NCBI RefSeq assembly: GCF_016595215.1
Contig: NZ_JAENHK010000010.1
Span: 2,217,390-2,281,389 of the forward strand
Direction of reading: 5' to 3'
From: Chryseobacterium paridis
GTDB lineage: Bacteria > Bacteroidota > Bacteroidia > Flavobacteriales > Weeksellaceae
DNA: 64,000 nt
The notes beneath the pieces were generated by a model, which was given only the letters and a program-made list of their open reading frames with translations, was not told where the DNA came from and ran no database searches. Below are positions 25,001 to 33,738 of this stretch, piece by piece. The position numbers and the translations under genes were made by a program. Each line of letters opens with the position of its first letter. Position 1 is the first letter of the stretch.

Positions 25001-27060
25001 GTGAAATTTCTTTACAATCTGAAGGTAATTCGCCAAACAGCCCTTTGAATATCTCACTGAAAGATTTCAAGATTGAAACGGTTACTGAGATCATCAAAAA
25101 AGATTCTCTTTTGGCCAAAGGAACGATCAATGGAACAGCTCAGCTTCGGGATCTGACGAAGGACATGACATTCACCTCTGATCTTAATATTTCAGATCTT
25201 TTTGTATATGGAAATCCTATCGGGAATCTTGCAGTAAAGGTAAACAGCACCTCAGCTAAACTTTTAAATGCTGACATTGCATTATCCGGTAATGATAATG
25301 ATGTAAAAATTATAGGAGACTATAATACTTCTTCCAGCACGTTTGATCTTAATATGGCCATCAATAAACTCCAGATGAAAAGTGTCCAGGGGTTCTCTAT
25401 GAATGCGGTTACCAATACAGAAGGTTATCTTTCAGGAAATCTCAAAATAACCGGAAATACCGACAAACCTAACATCTTAGGTAAAGTAAAATTTAATAAT
25501 GTGGGACTTGAAATTGCTAAAACAGGAAGTGATTTCAGAAAACTAAACGATGAGATTGATTTTACCAACAGGGGAATAGAATTTAATAAATTCAAAATTA
25601 ATGATAAGGATGGAAATGCTCTTGTAGTAGACGGACAGGTTCTTACTCAAACTTACAGGGATTTCGCATTTAACCTGGATGTAAATGCTAAAGATTTTAA
25701 AGTAGTAAGCTCTGAAAAGTCGAATGATGCCATGATGTATGGAATTCTTGCTATTGATGCAGGATTACACATTCGTGGAAATCTAGACCTTCCAAAAGTA
25801 GACGGTAAATTAGCTGTTGCTGATAATACTGATTTTACTTTTGTCCTTCCTCAATCCAGTCCATCATTACAGGAAAGAGATGGGATTGTAGAATTCGTAG
25901 ATCAGGATCAGGTAGTTTTAAACAAAACTATTAAAGCCGATTCTTTGAAAGCTCAAAGTCGCATCAAAGGGATGGATGTAAGTGTAAACATTGAAGTAAG
26001 TAAAGAAGCTAAAATGTCGATCGTTATTGATAAAGCAAATGGTGACTTTGTAAAACTCCAGGGAGAGGCAGAATTAACGGGAGGAATTGATCCATCCGGA
26101 AAAACGACTCTTGTTGGCGTTTATCAAGTGGAAAAAGGTTCTTATGAACTTTCTGTGAGTTTACTTAAAAGGAAATTTGATATCCAGAAAGGAAGTACCA
26201 TCACATGGACTGGGGAACCAACCGCAGCCATTATGGATATTACAGCTATTTATAAAACCGAAACGGCCCCTATCGATCTTGTTGAGCAACAGGTAAGTGG
26301 TGATGCTGCTGTATTGAATCAATTTAAACAAAGAATACCTTTCAATACACTACTAAAAATGAAAGGTGAATTACTAAAACCACAGATTACATTCGATATT
26401 ACAACAGATAAGAAAAATAATTCTGTTTCATCAACCGTAACAGATGCAGTGGATCAAAAACTAACACAGCTAAGAACACAGGAATCTGAAATGAATAAAC
26501 AGGTTTTTGCATTATTATTACTAAACCGTTTTATAGGAGAAAACCCTTTCCAAAGCGGCGCAGGAATGTCCGCAGAAGCAATGGCAAGGCAAAGTGTAAG
26601 TAAGATTCTTTCACAACAGCTGAACAACCTTGCTTCAGGCCTAATAAAAGGAGTAGATTTAAATTTTGGTCTCGAATCTTCTGAAGATTATTCTACTGGA
26701 CAAAAAAATACCAGAACAGATCTCAACGTAGATATTAGCAAAAGACTCTTGAATGATAGGCTTAAAGTATCTGTAGGAAGTAATTTCGGTCTGGAGGGTG
26801 ATGCAAGACAAAATGAAAGTACGACTAATATTGCAGGAAATGTTACAGTAGATTACAGTCTTTCCAAAGATGGAAGATATATGTTGCGAGCCTATCGTAA
26901 AGATGAATATCAGGTGGCTTTACAAGGACAGATTATTGAAACAGGAGTTGGTTTTATCATCACATTGGATTATGATAAATTCCGGGATATTTTTCAAAAA
27001 TCCAGAAAAGACAGATCTAAAAAAGAAAACAAGAATAACCAAGTAGTAGAATTTAAATAA
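22030..27060 (+). CDS. tamB: Translocation and assembly module protein TamB (AsmA-like, DUF490)
   Basis: The 1676-residue protein is anchored by one N-terminal helix (about residues 11-31) and then consists of a very long repetitive beta-strand region, typical of TamB and AsmA-like bridge proteins. The conserved C-terminal TamB/DUF490 domain occupies about residues 1200-1640. TamB spans the periplasm and works with an Omp85 partner in outer-membrane protein insertion or lipid transport. The start is a TTG at 22030: the first in-frame ATG lies about 70 codons later and would remove the membrane anchor. Its stop overlaps the start of the Omp85 gene by one base (TAATG), indicating translational coupling. 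It is longer than E. coli TamB (1259 aa), as is common in Bacteroidota. Confidence 0.92.
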   Translation: MKQKINIKKLLRRIVITIICILVFVTLLILSLRLPAVQNFIKDKLVVYLEKKIKTKVSLEKVYVGFPNSLVMENLYLKGQDVDTLLAVKKLDVGLNMLKLINSTADITSVDLEGVQANVVRKKDGKFNFDYIIDAFATSDKEESSSKPFIISLDKIKLKDIGVTFNDLQSKNDIKLYFKSFDTRVKTFDLNKNSYAVNDINLDGLKLKLKQGIVEEVSKKVEKKVDSLNQKKSMNIGLRGIKLTNFDIDYGDDNTKTFAKVLFKELSTKVNKLDLDNNSYNVSNLVLSGADINANLYLPAQNANPKNSKEEAKSTPDSDKEKAMKLLLGKMVLNDVKVAYNNTAIAPTKQGMDFNHLNFSKMNVEVHSFKMENNTFAGKVNSAEIQEGRGLDIQKFNTDFVYGERQAYLKDLYLQTPKTILRDEVILEYNSIEQLSSNLGAVKISANIRDSKVSFTDILNIVPTLRNTVPFNKYPNATLAVNANVKGSVNDLLIQNFKLSGLDQLRVAASGRIRNAMNPDQLYYDLKIGELSSSAKTIFNLVPKNTIPSNISLPSNFSIKGTAKGTTKMVDTNLNLYSTLGNAAIIAEVDMRRKNHELYNIKANLQGIQVGKIIQNKDIGSITAQISAKGESFDFKRAKADLTGHVASATYKGYQYRDMNLTGKINNGAYHILLDSRDPNANLKLTASGVYDEKNPTVKINGDIIKVDLNKLGFYEKQMIIGGKIDGDFTNLDPDHLNGYLNLQNFAFSDTKEVYPIQEVHLNARSANDSTNIVFNSQIADVELKGKYKLSQIFGSLTQTINQYYQFQKPDKSQKVDAGQYFTFNAKIKNDDLIRKFVPDLKSFETINLVGNYNADSHKIEIDGQIPQLLYGENSIENASLKVTNENDALQYNLNVAALKSSSFALNKVNIGGDVSDNTINYNITTKDQKDVTQFLIAGNAKSLNDITEVSLNPNGLKLNYNDWTVAEGNKIQISSKGIIADNFKLSNSGSEISLQSEGNSPNSPLNISLKDFKIETVTEIIKKDSLLAKGTINGTAQLRDLTKDMTFTSDLNISDLFVYGNPIGNLAVKVNSTSAKLLNADIALSGNDNDVKIIGDYNTSSSTFDLNMAINKLQMKSVQGFSMNAVTNTEGYLSGNLKITGNTDKPNILGKVKFNNVGLEIAKTGSDFRKLNDEIDFTNRGIEFNKFKINDKDGNALVVDGQVLTQTYRDFAFNLDVNAKDFKVVSSEKSNDAMMYGILAIDAGLHIRGNLDLPKVDGKLAVADNTDFTFVLPQSSPSLQERDGIVEFVDQDQVVLNKTIKADSLKAQSRIKGMDVSVNIEVSKEAKMSIVIDKANGDFVKLQGEAELTGGIDPSGKTTLVGVYQVEKGSYELSVSLLKRKFDIQKGSTITWTGEPTAAIMDITAIYKTETAPIDLVEQQVSGDAAVLNQFKQRIPFNTLLKMKGELLKPQITFDITTDKKNNSVSSTVTDAVDQKLTQLRTQESEMNKQVFALLLLNRFIGENPFQSGAGMSAEAMARQSVSKILSQQLNNLASGLIKGVDLNFGLESSEDYSTGQKNTRTDLNVDISKRLLNDRLKVSVGSNFGLEGDARQNESTTNIAGNVTVDYSLSKDGRYMLRAYRKDEYQVALQGQIIETGVGFIITLDYDKFRDIFQKSRKDRSKKENKNNQVVEFK

Positions 27061-29390
27061 TGGGAAACAAATTCAATACATATCTGAAATATTTTCTTTA
27101 CTCTGGAATTACAGTGGTTACTCTTTCATGCAGCAATACAAAATACCTTAAGGAAGGGCAAATGCTCTATACTGGTGCAGAAGTAAAAATTGAAAACGAC
27201 ACTATTCCGAAAAAAGAAAAAAAAGAACTCCAAGCAGCTCTGGAGGAAAATTTAGTTCCAAAACCCAATTCAACAATTTTAGGGCTACGTCCGAGATTGT
27301 ATTTTTATAATATTGCTAAAGAACCGAAAAAAGACAAAGGTTTCAATTATTGGTTAAAATATAAAGTCGGTGAAAAACCGGTCTTACTTGGTGATGTTGA
27401 TCGTGAATTCAATAAAGACATTATCGTTAATTATTCTGAAAACAAAGGATATTTTAACGCTAAAGCAACTTATGATACAATTTCCAAAAATAAAAAAGCA
27501 AGGGTAATCTATACTTTAAGACCTGGTGCTCAATATTTGATCAGTGATGTAAAATTTCAAAAAGATTCTACATTAGTTAATCAGGAAATTCAGAATTTAA
27601 AAGATAAAACTTTTCTTAAAAATGGAAACCCTTTTGATCTAGGTGTCATCAAAGCCGAGCGGGACCGGATTGATAATGGTTTGAAAGAAAAAGGATTTTA
27701 TTATTTCCATTCTGATAACATCATCGTTCAGGCCGACAGTACAGTTGCAAAAAATCATAAAGTTGAACTTAATGTAAAACTAAAAGAAGACACTCCGGAT
27801 TTAGCCACTCAGCAATTCGGGATCGATAAGGTAATTGTTTTCCCTAATTATAACCTTCAGGATGTTAAGAATGGCAAATACAGTGTTCCGATGAACTCTG
27901 ATTCTCTTTCAAAATATGCTTATGATGACATTTATGTGATCGATCCGCAGCATAAATTTAAACCGAAAATCTTTGACAGGGCATTATATTTCAAGAAAGG
28001 AGATTTATATAACCGAACCAATCATAATCTGTCTCTGAATCGTTTGATAAGTTTAGGAGTTTTCAAATTCGTGAAGAATGAATTCATTGTTTCAGATTCT
28101 TTACAGCATAAGTTTGATGCATATTATTTATTAACCCCCAGAGAAGTACAATCTCTTCGTTTAGAAGCTTTAGGGAGAACCAATTCTGCAAGCTTTGCCG
28201 GTAGTGAATTGAATTTAAACTGGACCCACAGAAATTTCTTCCGGGGAGCTGAACAGTTTAAAGCAGCAGTTTATGGGGCCTTTGATGTACAAATGGGAGG
28301 TCAGTCACAAGCTAAGAATATGTATCGTGCCGGAGCCAATGTTCAGCTATCCATTCCTAGAATTGTTGCACCTTTCAGATTCAATTCTTCCAGTGCTTTT
28401 GTTCCAAGAACCAATATCAGCTTAGGGTATGAATTTCAAAATCGTACTGATTACTACACACTTAACAATTTTACAGCTTCTTTTGGATATGTGTGGAAAG
28501 AAAATGCAAGAAAAGAACATGATTTAAAGGTACTTGATATTACTTTAGTTTCTCCAGCCAATGTTACTGATCTATATCATGCTGAGACTAACGGAAGGCC
28601 ATATTTAGAAAGAGCTGTTCAGAAACAACTTATTTTTGGTCCTACTTATTCTTATACCTATACCAACACTATGTTGGCAAAGCCAAATACCATCTATTAT
28701 AAAGGTACACTTGATTTGGCGGGAAACATTACTGGTTTAGTGACAGGTGCTAATGCAAAAAAAGGTAAGCAGAAAGAAATTTTCGGAGTACCATTCAGCC
28801 AGTATGCAAAAATGGAAAATGACTTCAGATTCTATCATAAATTTTCTGAGAAAACTAATTTTGCCTCACGAATTATTGCGGGTATTGCCTATCCTTATGG
28901 AAATTCAGATCAGATTCCTTTTTCCAGACAATTTTTTGTGGGAGGTAGTAATAGTATCCGAGCATTTCGGGCCAGAACTTTAGGACCTGGAAGTTATGAT
29001 CCCAGAGGGTTAGATCAGAATTTTGCTTTTGACCAGTCCGGAGATATTAAGTTAGAAATGAATGCAGAATATAGGGCTAATCTTTATAAGTTTTTAAATG
29101 TCGCTGCATTTGTAGATGCCGGAAACGTTTGGTTGATTAATGACAAGAAAAATGAAAGACCTGGAGGGAAGTTTTCTAAAGATTTTTTAAGTGAAATAGC
29201 TGTCGGTGCCGGAGTTGGTCTAAGACTTGATTTCTCTATTTTAATTCTAAGGCTCGATTTAGCAATGCCAATACGTGTTCCTTATTATGAAAAGGGAGAC
29301 AGATGGACTTTTAACAGGATTAACTTTGGAGACAGCAGCTGGAGAAAAGATAATTTAGTTTTAAATATCGCAATCGGATATCCATTTTAA
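27060..29390 (+). CDS. tamL: TamL: lipoprotein Omp85-family partner of TamB
   Basis: The 776-residue Omp85 protein begins with a lipoprotein signal (VVTLSC, lipid Cys24), a feature of the Bacteroidota TamA variant known as TamL. POTRA-type repeats follow (about residues 35-340), then a 16-strand barrel. The barrel carries the Omp85 signature region IRAFRARTLGPGS (equivalent to VRGY) and FVDAGNVW, and ends in Phe (AIGYPF). It is predicted to sit in the outer membrane and dock TamB through the POTRA domains. The gene overlaps tamB by one base and is 1 bp from the next gene, so the three form a tight operon. The choice over BamA rests on gene order and the lipobox. Confidence 0.9.
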   Translation: MGNKFNTYLKYFLYSGITVVTLSCSNTKYLKEGQMLYTGAEVKIENDTIPKKEKKELQAALEENLVPKPNSTILGLRPRLYFYNIAKEPKKDKGFNYWLKYKVGEKPVLLGDVDREFNKDIIVNYSENKGYFNAKATYDTISKNKKARVIYTLRPGAQYLISDVKFQKDSTLVNQEIQNLKDKTFLKNGNPFDLGVIKAERDRIDNGLKEKGFYYFHSDNIIVQADSTVAKNHKVELNVKLKEDTPDLATQQFGIDKVIVFPNYNLQDVKNGKYSVPMNSDSLSKYAYDDIYVIDPQHKFKPKIFDRALYFKKGDLYNRTNHNLSLNRLISLGVFKFVKNEFIVSDSLQHKFDAYYLLTPREVQSLRLEALGRTNSASFAGSELNLNWTHRNFFRGAEQFKAAVYGAFDVQMGGQSQAKNMYRAGANVQLSIPRIVAPFRFNSSSAFVPRTNISLGYEFQNRTDYYTLNNFTASFGYVWKENARKEHDLKVLDITLVSPANVTDLYHAETNGRPYLERAVQKQLIFGPTYSYTYTNTMLAKPNTIYYKGTLDLAGNITGLVTGANAKKGKQKEIFGVPFSQYAKMENDFRFYHKFSEKTNFASRIIAGIAYPYGNSDQIPFSRQFFVGGSNSIRAFRARTLGPGSYDPRGLDQNFAFDQSGDIKLEMNAEYRANLYKFLNVAAFVDAGNVWLINDKKNERPGGKFSKDFLSEIAVGAGVGLRLDFSILILRLDLAMPIRVPYYEKGDRWTFNRINFGDSSWRKDNLVLNIAIGYPF

Positions 29391-29391
29391 T

Positions 29392-30330
29392 ATGATCAAT
29401 AATATAAAATTTTTCTGGGAGGTTTTGAAAGACACGTTCACGGAATGGAACACTTCTACCGCATCAAGAGATTCGGCCAGTCTTGCCTATTACGCCATCT
29501 TTTCTATCCCGGGATTATTAATTATTATTATATGGATAGCGGGTAACTTTTTTGGTGAAGAAGCTATCCGCGGGCAGATCAGTACTCAAATCAGTGGATT
29601 AATGGGAACCGACGTAGCCAAAAGTGTAGAAAGCATGATTGCAGGAGCACTGATTGATAAGCAAAATATTTTCATGAAGGCAGTAGGGATAGGCTCTTTA
29701 GTTTTTGGTTCCACTACTCTATTTTTCCAATTACAACATTCTTTAAATACTCTTTGGGATGTACAATCAGCACCCAAAAAGGCATTGATTAAATTCCTCC
29801 TCGATAGAGCGAATTCCTTAGGAATGATCCTTATTTTGGGTTTTCTATTAATGATCACGATGATTCTTTCCTCAGCCATAAGTCTTTTCAATACTTGGAT
29901 TACGAATTATTTTGGGTTTGAAACGTATATGCTGGTGGAGTTGGTCAATTTTGCGGTTGGTTTTGCTCTGGTTATGCTGTTATTTGCATTGATGTTCAAA
30001 TTCCTTCCAGATGTTCAGATCAGCTGGAGACCAGTATGGAAAGGAGCTATATTAACAACGATTTTATTTACCCTGGGTAAGTTTTTATTAAGTCTCTATT
30101 TCAGCAATTTTAAACCTACCTCAACTTTTGGAACAGCAGGAACTGTCATCCTTATTATGATGTGGATCAACTATTCCTGCATGTTGATATTTTTCGGCGC
30201 CGAATTTACCAAAGTGTATTCGTATAAAAGAGGTTATAAAATTATACCTTCCAAACATGCAAAATGGAGTGATGCCAAATTGTATGAAGACAGTCACAAA
30301 GAACAAACCACACAAAACGAATCGACATAA
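29392..30330 (+). CDS. YihY/BrkB-family inner-membrane protein
   Basis: The 312-residue protein has about six membrane helices and the YihY/UPF0761 signature regions: SASLAYYAIFSIPGLLIIII-like first helix, TTLFFQLQHSLNTLWDV, and the late helix GTAGTVILIMMWINYSCMLIFFGAEF. E. coli YihY was once thought to be RNase BN, which proved wrong; the family has been linked to envelope lipid homeostasis together with AsmA-like proteins. Its position 1 bp after tamL, in an operon with the TamB bridge, fits an envelope transport role. That functional link is inference from context. It ends at a shared bidirectional terminator facing argS. Confidence 0.88.
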   Translation: MINNIKFFWEVLKDTFTEWNTSTASRDSASLAYYAIFSIPGLLIIIIWIAGNFFGEEAIRGQISTQISGLMGTDVAKSVESMIAGALIDKQNIFMKAVGIGSLVFGSTTLFFQLQHSLNTLWDVQSAPKKALIKFLLDRANSLGMILILGFLLMITMILSSAISLFNTWITNYFGFETYMLVELVNFAVGFALVMLLFALMFKFLPDVQISWRPVWKGAILTTILFTLGKFLLSLYFSNFKPTSTFGTAGTVILIMMWINYSCMLIFFGAEFTKVYSYKRGYKIIPSKHAKWSDAKLYEDSHKEQTTQNEST

Positions 30331-30333
30331 AAA

Positions 30334-30358
30334 AAGCCTCTTGGAATTCAAGAGGCTT
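30334..30358. terminator. Bidirectional terminator between yihY-like gene and argS
   Basis: A perfect 10-bp stem AAGCCTCTTG/CAAGAGGCTT (30334-30343 with 30349-30358) with A run on the left and T-rich DNA on the right. It fills the 33-bp gap between convergent genes. Confidence 0.88.
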
Positions 30359-30363
30359 ATATT

Positions 30364-32130
30364 TTACATTCTGTTTACGGTTCCTATTCCCAGTAATCGT
30401 AACGATTTTTTTATAGTCTGTGCTGTCAGATCTGATAGATTCAAACGGGTTTGCTTTAAATCTCCTTCTTCCAGTTTTACAATCGGAGTACTTTGATTTT
30501 GATAAAATGAATTGTAAGATTTTACCAGATCATATACATAATTAGCAACTAAAGCGGGGCTTAATGCTTCAGCAGCTCTTTCTACAACTGCTTTATAATT
30601 GGCTAACAGCATAATCAATTCTTTCTCAAATTGATTCAGATTCACTTCCGCAGCTTCTTTATATTCGTAATTCGCTTTTGTTAATAAAGATTGAATTCGG
30701 GCATAGGTGTACTGAATGAATGGTCCAGTATTTCCATTGAAATCGACACTATCAGCAGGATTAAATAACATCTTCTTTTTTGGATCCACTTTCAGCATGA
30801 AATACTTTAATGCTCCCAAACCTACAGTTTCATATGATGCTTCTTTATCTTCATCGGATAAGTGCTCGAGCTTGCCCAGCTCCTGAGCCTTAAACTTAGC
30901 CGTCTCATACATTTCCTGCATTAGATCGTCAGCATCTACTACTGTTCCTTCACGTGATTTCATTTTTCCTTCCGGAAGTTCTACCATTCCATAAGACAAA
31001 TGGAATAATTGATCAGCCCATGAATATCCTAATTTCTTTAAGATTTTGAATAAAACCTGGAAATGATAATCCTGTTCATTTCCTACGGTATAAATGAGTT
31101 TCTGGATATTATTATCTTTAAATCTTTCTACCGCTGTCCCTAAATCCTGGGTCATATAAACAGAGGTTCCGTCTGAACGTAACAAAAGTTTTTGATCCAA
31201 TCCTTCATCTGTAAGGTCACACCAAACTGATCCATCTTCTTTTTGATATAAAATACCTTTTTCCAATCCTTCCTGGATAAGATCCTTTCCTAAAATGTAG
31301 GTATTGCTCTCATATTGAACCTGATCAAAATCAACTCCCAGTCTTTTATACGTTTCATTGAATCCTTTATAAACCCAAGAATTCATTTCCTTCCAAAGAT
31401 TTCTGACTTTTTCATCTCCATTTTCCCAGTCCAATAGCATTTTCTGAGCTTCCTTCATTAATGGGGCTTCTTTTTTAGCCTCATCTTCTCCTATTCCTCG
31501 TTCAACAAGATCTGAGATTTCTTTTTTATAATTTTTATCGAATTCTACATAATAGTTTCCAACAAATTTATCTCCTTTTATGTGAGTCGTTTCCGGAGTC
31601 TCCCCATTTCCAAACTTTTCCCAAGCCAACATCGACTTGCAAATATGAATCCCTCTGTCATTAATGATCTGTGATTTGATCACATCATATCCAGCCTCTT
31701 TAAGAATTTGAGCAACAGAGAATCCCAACAAATTATTTCTGATATGCCCTAAATGTAAAGGCTTGTTGGTATTCGGTGAAGAATACTCTACCATTACAGT
31801 AGCATCTTTTTTATCTATTTTTGAAAAACCTTCAGCTACAGATCTGAATTGATTAACAAAAAATTGGTTTTTCACTTTAACATTCAAAAATCCTTTAACC
31901 ACATTAAAGCTTTCAAACAAGTCAGTTTGTGCCGTTAAAGATTCACCCAACTCTATTCCTATACTTTCAGGATTCTTCTTAAGTTGTTTTACTAATGGGA
32001 ATGTAACAATCGTAAAGTCTCCCTCATATTCAGTTTTATTTTCCTGAACCTCCAGATTGATATCTTTCAACTGATATACATTTAGAATAACCTCTGAAAG
32101 TTTTTCCTCAATTATATTTTTAATATTCAT
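30364..32130 (-). CDS. argS: Arginyl-tRNA synthetase
   Basis: This class I synthetase charges tRNA-Arg. The 588-residue product has the N-terminal Arg-tRNA recognition domain (Add-1), the HIGH motif as HLGH (in NKPLHLGHIRNN), the KMSKS-region variant GKMKSREGT and a DALR-type anticodon-binding C-terminus (YARIQSLL onward). The chosen ATG at 32130 begins MNIKNIIEEKL, the usual start. The frame is open for 19 more codons, but those lie in the leader hairpin region. The predicted promoter is at 32233-32240, giving a leader of about 95 nt with a strong 5' hairpin. The gene is monocistronic. Confidence 0.96.
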   Translation of the reverse strand: MNIKNIIEEKLSEVILNVYQLKDINLEVQENKTEYEGDFTIVTFPLVKQLKKNPESIGIELGESLTAQTDLFESFNVVKGFLNVKVKNQFFVNQFRSVAEGFSKIDKKDATVMVEYSSPNTNKPLHLGHIRNNLLGFSVAQILKEAGYDVIKSQIINDRGIHICKSMLAWEKFGNGETPETTHIKGDKFVGNYYVEFDKNYKKEISDLVERGIGEDEAKKEAPLMKEAQKMLLDWENGDEKVRNLWKEMNSWVYKGFNETYKRLGVDFDQVQYESNTYILGKDLIQEGLEKGILYQKEDGSVWCDLTDEGLDQKLLLRSDGTSVYMTQDLGTAVERFKDNNIQKLIYTVGNEQDYHFQVLFKILKKLGYSWADQLFHLSYGMVELPEGKMKSREGTVVDADDLMQEMYETAKFKAQELGKLEHLSDEDKEASYETVGLGALKYFMLKVDPKKKMLFNPADSVDFNGNTGPFIQYTYARIQSLLTKANYEYKEAAEVNLNQFEKELIMLLANYKAVVERAAEALSPALVANYVYDLVKSYNSFYQNQSTPIVKLEEGDLKQTRLNLSDLTAQTIKKSLRLLGIGTVNRM

Positions 32131-32181
32131 GTAATTACTTTTATCTTTTTCGTCTAGGTAGGATAACACAGACAATTTTAC

Positions 32182-32222
32182 TTTCACTATGAAATATTTC
32201 TTGAAGATATTTCATAGTGAAA
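32182..32222 (-). promoter_or_regulatory. 16-bp perfect hairpin in the argS leader
   Basis: The arms 32182-32197 and 32207-32222 are exact inverse complements (16 bp, 9-nt loop). The hairpin starts about 10 nt downstream of the minus-strand -7 element at 32233-32240, so it would form at the extreme 5' end of the argS mRNA. No U tract follows, so it is not a simple attenuator. It could be an mRNA-stabilising structure, a protein-binding site, or, as DNA, an operator. Confidence 0.7.
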
Positions 32223-32232
32223 TTTCGAAATA

Positions 32233-32240
32233 CAAATATA
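32233..32240 (-). promoter_or_regulatory. Candidate argS promoter -7 element
   Basis: Minus-strand TATATTTG, a full match to TAnnTTTG. The -33 region overlaps the T run of the SusD terminator and has no clear TTG. Confidence 0.6.
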
Positions 32241-32250
32241 CGGAAATAAA

Positions 32251-32272
32251 AAAACCGCCCGAAGGCGGTTTT
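32251..32272 (-). terminator. Terminator of SusCD pair 1
   Basis: A 9-bp stem AAAACCGCC/GGCGGTTTT (32251-32259 with 32264-32272) with a U run on the minus strand. It lies 26 bp beyond the SusD stop at 32299. Confidence 0.88.
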
Positions 32273-32298
32273 AAGTGAATGTGAAATATATTAGAATA

Positions 32299-33726
32299 CT
32301 AAAATTTGTCCCAGAATAACTTTGTCTGAAGCTTATCTCCTCCAATAGCAGCAGCAGCCTGATTATAATTACTACCATTTAAAGTAGTTTCGCGTACTGG
32401 ATAAGTAAATCGGTTTGGTACAGGAGTTTTTGTTGCTGCAGGTAATCTTAATGCAGGGTTGTCATATTTCCTCCAGACACTCCATGCTTCGAACCCTCGA
32501 TTATACATTGCAATCCAGAATTGTTTCCCTATTTTCTCTTTCCATGTCCCAGATGCAGTAGCATAATTTACATTAGTCTTAGCAAGGTAAGTTGCTATAT
32601 CGGCAGAATCTATACCCCAATATTCCATGTTTGCAATAATTCCTTGTGTATAATAAGCCGCTGCAGGTAAAGAAACATTATATCCTCTCTCCTTCGCTTC
32701 AGCAAGCAAAAATGAAATTTCAGAATAATCCATTAAGTTTCCATTCAGATCTGGTTTAAAAAAAACTTTCCCAATATGGGTATAATCTGTATAAGTATTA
32801 AAACTTCCATAAATTCCCCCTACATAAGGAACCTTATTATTATCAAAAAACACACTTCTTCTAGGATCTTGTAAATTATTTAAATAGTCTACAAAAGTAT
32901 CTGCCGGAACAAAATCCTGTCTTCCACTTAAAACCAAATCGGCATACAATGGATTAGCATTAGCAATATTACTTTCGTATCGGAGAATAAAGTTGTCTTG
33001 ATTAGAAGAAATCAACCCTTGTGCAAAAGCTGCCTCTGCTTCTGTCTTTGATAATGATGGGTCAGCATCCGCTATTCTCATAGCTAATTTAAATCTTAGC
33101 GAAGCAGCTAATTTTTTCCATTTGGTATGGTCTCCATCAAAAACAAAATCTTTTTCAAAACCAGTCGACTTAAAATCAATATCACTATAAGCTTTTGTAA
33201 TTTTTAATAACAGATCTTTATAAATAGTAAAAGCATCATCATAAGCCGGCAAAGTTCCTTCAACTCCCTGTAATGCTTGTGAGTAAGGAACATTACCAAA
33301 TACATCAACCAATTGCTGCCACGTATAAACTTCAATAATTGAAATGTAGGCAGTTTGATTTTTTTTCTGCCCCAATGTAAGTTTAGGATCTTTATTAATA
33401 AATTCCTTGGCTTGTTTTAAATTATAAAGAACTTTCGTATAGAGAATGTTCCAATGATTATCCGGAATACTTCTGTTCCTTATACTATAATTAGTTTCAT
33501 CGACATACTGAGTCTGTGTCCATTGCTGAGCAAAGAGTCTAAATACATTTCTATTTACATTGGTATTACCCATTTGGTCAAAAAGGCTTTTCACCCCATT
33601 TGTAAAAAGAAAACTACCAGGGACTTCTGCAGGGTTCTTGGGATCTTTATTTAAGTTTTCATAATCTTCATTAGTACATGAAAACAGCGACAAGCTTATC
33701 AATGATCCTATTATTATTTTTTTCAT
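32299..33726 (-). CDS. SusD/RagB-family nutrient-binding lipoprotein, pair 1
   Basis: The 475-residue surface lipoprotein (lipobox FSC, Cys17, then NEDYENLNKDPKNP) belongs to the SusD-like_2 group. It has a TPR-like helical fold with segments such as QKKNQTAYISIIEVYTWQQLVDVFGNVPYSQA, and ends in TKLFWDKF, shared with the SusD proteins of pairs 2 and 3. SusD forms the lid over its SusC channel and captures the ligand. It is 12 bp downstream of its SusC gene. The ligand is unknown; the related RagB takes peptides and SusD takes starch. No enzyme is encoded nearby to identify the substrate. Confidence 0.92.
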   Translation of the reverse strand: MKKIIIGSLISLSLFSCTNEDYENLNKDPKNPAEVPGSFLFTNGVKSLFDQMGNTNVNRNVFRLFAQQWTQTQYVDETNYSIRNRSIPDNHWNILYTKVLYNLKQAKEFINKDPKLTLGQKKNQTAYISIIEVYTWQQLVDVFGNVPYSQALQGVEGTLPAYDDAFTIYKDLLLKITKAYSDIDFKSTGFEKDFVFDGDHTKWKKLAASLRFKLAMRIADADPSLSKTEAEAAFAQGLISSNQDNFILRYESNIANANPLYADLVLSGRQDFVPADTFVDYLNNLQDPRRSVFFDNNKVPYVGGIYGSFNTYTDYTHIGKVFFKPDLNGNLMDYSEISFLLAEAKERGYNVSLPAAAYYTQGIIANMEYWGIDSADIATYLAKTNVNYATASGTWKEKIGKQFWIAMYNRGFEAWSVWRKYDNPALRLPAATKTPVPNRFTYPVRETTLNGSNYNQAAAAIGGDKLQTKLFWDKF

Positions 33727-33738
33727 TTTTTTTAACTT

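Noticed and set aside
32131..32187. Extension of argS by 19 codons
   Set aside because: It runs through the leader hairpin; the family start MNIKNIIEEKL at 32130 fits the N-terminal domain.
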